From positions 1,807,393 through 1,871,392 of the forward strand of contig WPIO01000044.1 in assembly GCA_009760855.2 (NCBI GenBank): 64,000 nt of DNA, given 5' to 3'. Origin of the DNA: Cristatella mucedo. Its lineage: Eukaryota > Bryozoa > Phylactolaemata > Cristatellidae. Positions 59,527 to 64,000 of this stretch are shown here, piece by piece. Under the pieces are notes generated by a model. The model saw only the letters and a program-made list of their open reading frames with translations. It did not search any database and was not told where the DNA came from. A program made the translations under genes and the position numbers. Every line of letters begins with the position of its first letter. The stretch's first letter is position 1.

Positions 59527-60355
59527 CTAAAATGCAACTGTATAACCGTGACAGTTTTTCACTTCAGGCTGGCTTGCCTTTTGGTCTACCTTGCCAAATA
59601 TGAATACATGATCGTGTGCGACACGCTTTGAAATACTGACCAGAGGGTTTTTCCTGGGAAAATTGTTCTAAGACCGTGTCTGGGTTGACAAGGCAGTTTG
59701 AGTCTCACATAGATCAAAATGTGTATGTAGCAGGATCGCGGATAAGATAGACATAACGATGGAAATTTATAAGGCAAGTTGAACTTGATTCTCATACAAT
59801 CTGAATAAGCACATACTATTCGTAACCATTGTATTAACGGAAGGAATTGTAAAATAATACAATTTGTTATTCGCTAAGACGCTGTGCCATGTCTGCGAGC
59901 TTCAGACAGTAACTTTTGAGACGTTGCTTAATGAAACAGAAGAAAGACGTTATATTTAATCAATTGGTACTTCTAAAAAGATTCCTTCTAGCATGCTTGC
60001 TGGCAGAAAAAGTGATTGATCGCACTTATAACAGCAAGCGATTCGGCTCGAGCCGGAAGCTAGTTCAGATTGGTTATTTGCAGCTTGGCTCCGATCAGAG
60101 ATCAATCCAGATCGCTTTCAGGTATAAGTCCATTTTCATTTCACTCTTTTCCTTATATCTAACATCAATTACTTGCAGCACAGAGAATTATCGGGCACCT
60201 GAAACACTACACACCCGGTGCCCGTACTTTAATTGATAGAAATGTGCTATAATTAACGAGTTCAGAGCGTTTTACGTACAAATATAAACAGTAGATAGGA
60301 AACGAGGTCACATCTAACTCATTGAGTGGTGGAAAGCAAGCAGTAAACAATATTT
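59527..60355. other. upstream of the second gene's recognised exons
   Basis: On the + strand, 59916-60236 is open for 106 codons. It includes a possible 55-60 base mini-intron (TTTCAG|GTATAAG at 60121 to CTTGCAG near 60177) that keeps the frame open to the TGA at about 60234. Near its end CGGGCACC/GGTGCCCG can pair. I recognise no domain. On the - strand no convincing upstream GAREM exon was found. Confidence 0.2.
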
Positions 60356-61250
60356 ACAATATTAATACATTTGAAAAAGTGCACTCGGAGAACTCAATCT
60401 CTTTCTAAACCCTGTACAGTTGCTGTAGAGCAAGCACAATCAAATGGTTAGTGGTAGCATACTCAATAAACAACAAGAACAACGTTGTTAGGGGTGACAT
60501 ACACAGGGTCAGCGTGCAATCATGGTTAGTGGCAGTATGCACAATGTCAGCACGCATGAGCGCATACAGAAAGAATCGCTGGGACTCACTAAATGCTTTG
60601 ATAAATAGGTGCGTTTTTAGTTCCTCTTCAAATGTGGTCAAGTCAGGAGATGTCGTGACGCAAGTCGGGAGCGAGTTCCAGGCTTTGGGAGCATGCAAAC
60701 TAAAGCTACGGCCTCCAAACATTTGAGGCTCATACGAGGTATGAAATAAAGGTAAACACTTGGATTCCGTAAAGCGATTAGTACAATGCTTAGCCTCGCT
60801 GGGCAGTAGATCTCATGGGTAGGCTGGAGCCAAAGAATGGAGGGACCTGAGAGTGAGTGACAAAACCTTGAAGTCGATACGTTGCTTTCTTAATGTTTAG
60901 CGCGATCATGAGAATAAAGAGACGTACAAGTAAGTAGCAGAGCCTTGGAATGAATGTGTTGCTTGATGAGGAGTGAGTGTAGATAGTGGATAAGGGTAGT
61001 ATTGTGATACTGTTGCAGCTCACGACAGAAAAGGCTACCTGCAGAGCTAGTCACCAACTGTGTCTTATCGTAGGGGCAGGTAGAAAAGTATGGATGGTAC
61101 ATGTCTAAATAAACTGCAATAAAGGCAGGGACTAGATTGGCTGTGGGATTCTTATCTAACCTAGTCCGATTATTTGCAATGTAGCTGAGCTGAAAGCAGG
61201 TAGACCTGGCTGTGGAGCGGATGCGGTCATTTAGTGGGCACTAATTTTAG
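60356..61250 (-). mobile_element. LINE-A relic, degraded
   Basis: AGTGCACTCGGAGAACTCAA, TCTTTCTAAACCCTGTAC at left; the C-terminal coding block is recognisable (APKAWNSLPTCVTTSPDLTT) with stops. Confidence 0.8.
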
Positions 61251-61905
61251 TACAGGACGCCCTTATCCTACCAGACATATGACAATTAAAGCAAACGACG
61301 AAGCTAAAGTCCATGACCTCTGACCTTGCTACTCCCAGATGGCTCGGCTTGTGCAGTAAGAAACTTACTTGTTTGTGCGAAAGCACTGCAGCTAGGTTTG
61401 TGTGCATTGTAGTTCCCCATTGACACAAGACACCATTTCTCAACAACCAGGATCAAGCAGCACGTCGACTGCAAAATTGTGTCACTCATTTTTGGGTTCC
61501 TTCATTCTCTGGCTCCGGCCTACCTATCCAAACTACTTCCCAGTATGTCTAAATTACGAAACACGTGCTCTTCCGGTGCAAGTCGTATAGCTGTGATTCT
61601 AACCTACTTCAAATCTTTAGTGGAACGTACCTTTAGATTGCATGCTCCCCAAACCTTGAACTCACTTCCGACTTAAGACATAAGATCCCCTGACTCGCCT
61701 TACAAACTAGACTAAAAAGGCACTTGCTTCTCATTGAATTTACATTGTTTGTGTGCATTGTCCTTTTTGTGCTTATGGGTGATGACACTGTGAATGTTAT
61801 CACTAACCAACAATTAATATTTGAATTTTCTAGCACATTTGGAGTGATTAGAAAGAGATCGAGTTCTCTTAGAATGCTATATAAATTTCCTAATATTGCT
61901 ATTAC
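61251..61905 (+). mobile_element. LINE-A relic, degraded
   Basis: TTCCTTCATTCTCTGGCTCC, CTCCCCAAACCTTGAACTCAC, GAAAGAGATCGAGTTCTCTT, ATTGCTATTACTATT. Head to head with the preceding relic. Confidence 0.7.
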
Positions 61906-62744
61906 TATTTTTACAAGTTAGCTTTAACGCCAGATTATCTTGTCTCACTTAAAGCTAGCTATGGACAGTCTCCAGCATTCTACCTAAATTTGTAATTTTT
62001 TGTGTTGTTGCCCGCTCTATTACAGTACTTAAACTTCGTCCGTAAGAAGCGTTCAGTGAAAATAATGCTCACAAACACCATTTTTAAAATAAAACCTGGC
62101 TCACAGCTTGCACAAATTGATATTACTCAGGCCTTTAAGGGTGGCTACACGACTAAATCGATAATATGGCCCAATTCAACCGCACTCTAATTTGGGTATC
62201 CTCTTAGTAAGCTGACGCCCAGTTTTCAATAATTAGTTGGCGATATTTAATCGAGTATAAAAATGAGTATTTAAAGCTTAAGCTTTCTAATGGCTGTTGT
62301 GTGTTGTTTAGCTGTCCGATTTTGTCCAAAATTTTCAAACGTTACATTTACATTTGTGACGGTTAGATTGAGCTTGCTGGTTCGTCAGGTGATGTGTGAT
62401 GAAGCAGTAAAAGTAAGGTAAAACTACTAATCTTTCTTTCTGAGTATAAAACTGTAAGAGCTATACAAGAAAGAGCATACAAGTTGTGCAGCAGAGTACC
62501 GCTACATGCAATTGCTAAACGATTGTGGCCGAGCACATTTAAGTCTTGAACAGAGCAGGCGTTTGTTTACATGTGCTGTAGCATTCAACATTACAATCCC
62601 TGATATTCGGGTTGAGCTAAGGTTTAGGTTCACGAATTATAATATCTATATTTTCAGGATTTCAGTGTCTTGCATTCCATACATACTCGACAGATTTAGG
62701 TCAATGAACCACACTTCCTTTGCTTGATGCCACCCTAGTTATGC
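61906..62744. other. no assigned feature; possible coding fragment
   Basis: 62480-62620 (+) reads AEYRYMQLLNDCGRAHL, then LFTCAVAFNITIPDIRVEL. It looks protein-like but belongs to no family that I recognise. Confidence 0.2.
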
Positions 62745-62860
62745 CCAAGAGTAAGAAGCTCACCATTAGCGAGCAAGGTCGTGGGCTCAAGCCCAGTGGC
62801 AAATGTAAAGCACCTGGAAAGCTATTAAATTCTCTTAGGGAGCTTTACAAGTTTTATTTA
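62745..62860 (+). mobile_element. SINE-2 copy with LINE-A-like tail
   Basis: B box GGGCTCAAGCCC, then GCAAATGTAAAGCACCTGG, AAAGCTATTAAATTCTCTTA and GGGAGCTTTAC, even closer to the LINE-A 3' end than other SINE-2 copies. Confidence 0.7.
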
Positions 62861-63689
62861 CCTATTTTGACAGCAATATTCAAAATCTCACTTCTGCGGC
62901 TAATCAGACAGTATTAGACTGCACATTGAGTTTGGCCGGCTTTAAAAGTAGACCCGCCATCGGCACTCTCTACTTTTGACATCAGGATGGCAGATAAGAT
63001 TGCGAAAGCACTTACTGTCCATCCTTTTTAGGAAAAATATTCGATTGCTTATGCCTATCCAAGCCGAAATGCTGTAGGTTCTATTAATTCCGAGCAACTA
63101 AGGGCCGTCCAGCGTATTTTAGAGGCAGAGTAAAAGCAGCCACCACCACGTAAGTTGAAGAACTTTATGAAACAAGAATTGAAGAGAAAAAGGTTTTAAA
63201 ATGATGTTTGAAAACCAATCACACTATCTAATAGTAAAGTTACATTTTATTCTCAAACTAAGACCTTCGCACTTGGAAATACAACGTAAAGTAAGAAAAA
63301 CTAGGAATTTACAGCTCCGCCGATGGTGCTAAAAAGCTAGATGGAAAAGATTTGCAAAACGGTGAGGGATTTTGGGTTAATGATAAGTTTGTAAAGTAGA
63401 AATTATATGGGGTAAACCCTATCTACTTTTTACTTTACGAAGCACATGCTTTAGGCTATTACCAGAAATGCATATTAACAACCAGGGACATACAGGGACA
63501 TCTTGGTCCCTTCGCTGTATGCGAACCTAAATATTTACTTTACCAAGCTTGAAAATTCAATAGGATCTATTATTACCCTAAGCTATACAGGATATGCAGA
63601 GCAAAATCAATGCTAATTCGTCAACTGAGCGTAATACCCTGCAAAGAAGGTTGCCTCATAATCATTAAGTAGTTAGATGGCAATTATGT
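62861..63689. other. no assigned feature; possible terminal exon
   Basis: After a CATCCTTTTTAG acceptor-like site (63030) the + strand reads EKYSIAYAYPSRNAVGSI then NSEQLRAVQRILEAE and a stop at about 63133. Protein-like, unrecognised. Confidence 0.2.
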
Positions 63690-64000
63690 AATAATAATAA
63701 TTCACTTGATAAAGCGCCCTCAGAGAACTCAATTTCTTTCTAGATGCTTTAGATTTTCTGCAAAGGGAAACGCGATTAAATGGCGAGTAATATCATGCTT
63801 GATAAACAGCACGAATAACACTTTTAGGAGTGACATGCACAGGCTCAGCATGCAAGTGAGGTTAATGGCAGCATGCACATTGTCAGCATGCAGAAGCACA
63901 TACATGACGAATCACGGGGACCCACTAAACGCTATCCGAAAGAGTTGTCATTCTAAGTTCTTTTTAAACGCGGTCAAGTCAAGGGATGTTCTGACGCAAG
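63690..64000 (-). mobile_element. LINE-A copy running off the window
   Basis: AATAATAATAATTCACTTGA, TAAAGCGCCCTCAGAGAACT, TTCTTTCTAGATGC at left, 3' UTR, then the last coding codons (GGGACCCACTAAACGC). Well preserved. Confidence 0.88.

Noticed and set aside
59586-59795. - strand frame as an upstream exon of the second GAREM-like gene
   Set aside because: No available donor gives the required phase 0, and there is no similarity to exon 6 of the first gene.

Overview
The window is animal nuclear DNA: no operons, long introns with GT-AG boundaries, abundant retrotransposon and DNA-transposon debris, and long dinucleotide microsatellites. The repeats (CR1/L2-like LINEs, two tRNA-derived SINE families, Tc1/mariner, hAT and MULE relics) suggest a non-vertebrate metazoan. 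I cannot name the phylum from sequence alone.

The main gene runs left to right on the + strand from about 2.76 kb to 52.5 kb. Eight exons can be joined with matching splice phases: 2761-2776 (tentative), 10201-10385, 23456-23615, 28617-28778, 35130-35297, 38190-38410, 42527-43181 and 51501-52525. Together they encode about 863 residues: an N-terminal CABIT domain, a proline/serine/alanine-rich middle with tyrosine motifs, and a C-terminal SAM domain. This is the architecture and roughly the length of GAREM (GRB2-associated regulator of MAPK signalling). Most lies in open frames too short or too fragmented to look like genes one at a time; the phases tie them together.

A second, convergent gene on the - strand contributes two exons (59526-59262 and 58157-57502) encoding a proline-rich tail and a SAM domain. 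Its SAM domain matches the first gene at about 38 of 70 positions by hand count, and both splice phases match those of the first gene. Its 5' part, including any CABIT domain, was not found and probably lies beyond 64 kb. The window therefore holds the tail-to-tail 3' ends of two GAREM-like paralogues about 5 kb apart.

Region by region: 0-10 kb is promoter-proximal sequence and first intron with LINE-A nests and mariner pieces. 10-23 kb is intron 2, with LINE-B, SINEs, mariner relics and a LINE-A copy that keeps its endonuclease part. 23-38 kb holds the CABIT exons among repeats. 37.5-42.1 kb is a DNA-transposon complex: two MULE transposase relics, a degenerate tandem array, and an inverted-repeat element carrying TTTAGGG-like sequence. 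42.5-52.5 kb has the two large 3' exons separated by a LINE-A/LINE-B pile-up. 53-57 kb between the genes holds SINEs and a BED-type hAT relic. 57.5-64 kb is the second gene plus decayed LINE-A copies.

Local names used here: LINE-A and LINE-B are two CR1/L2-like families (LINE-A ends in ATT repeats, LINE-B in TACATT-like repeats). SINE-1 and SINE-2 are two tRNA-derived families; the SINE-2 3' end resembles the LINE-A 3' end.
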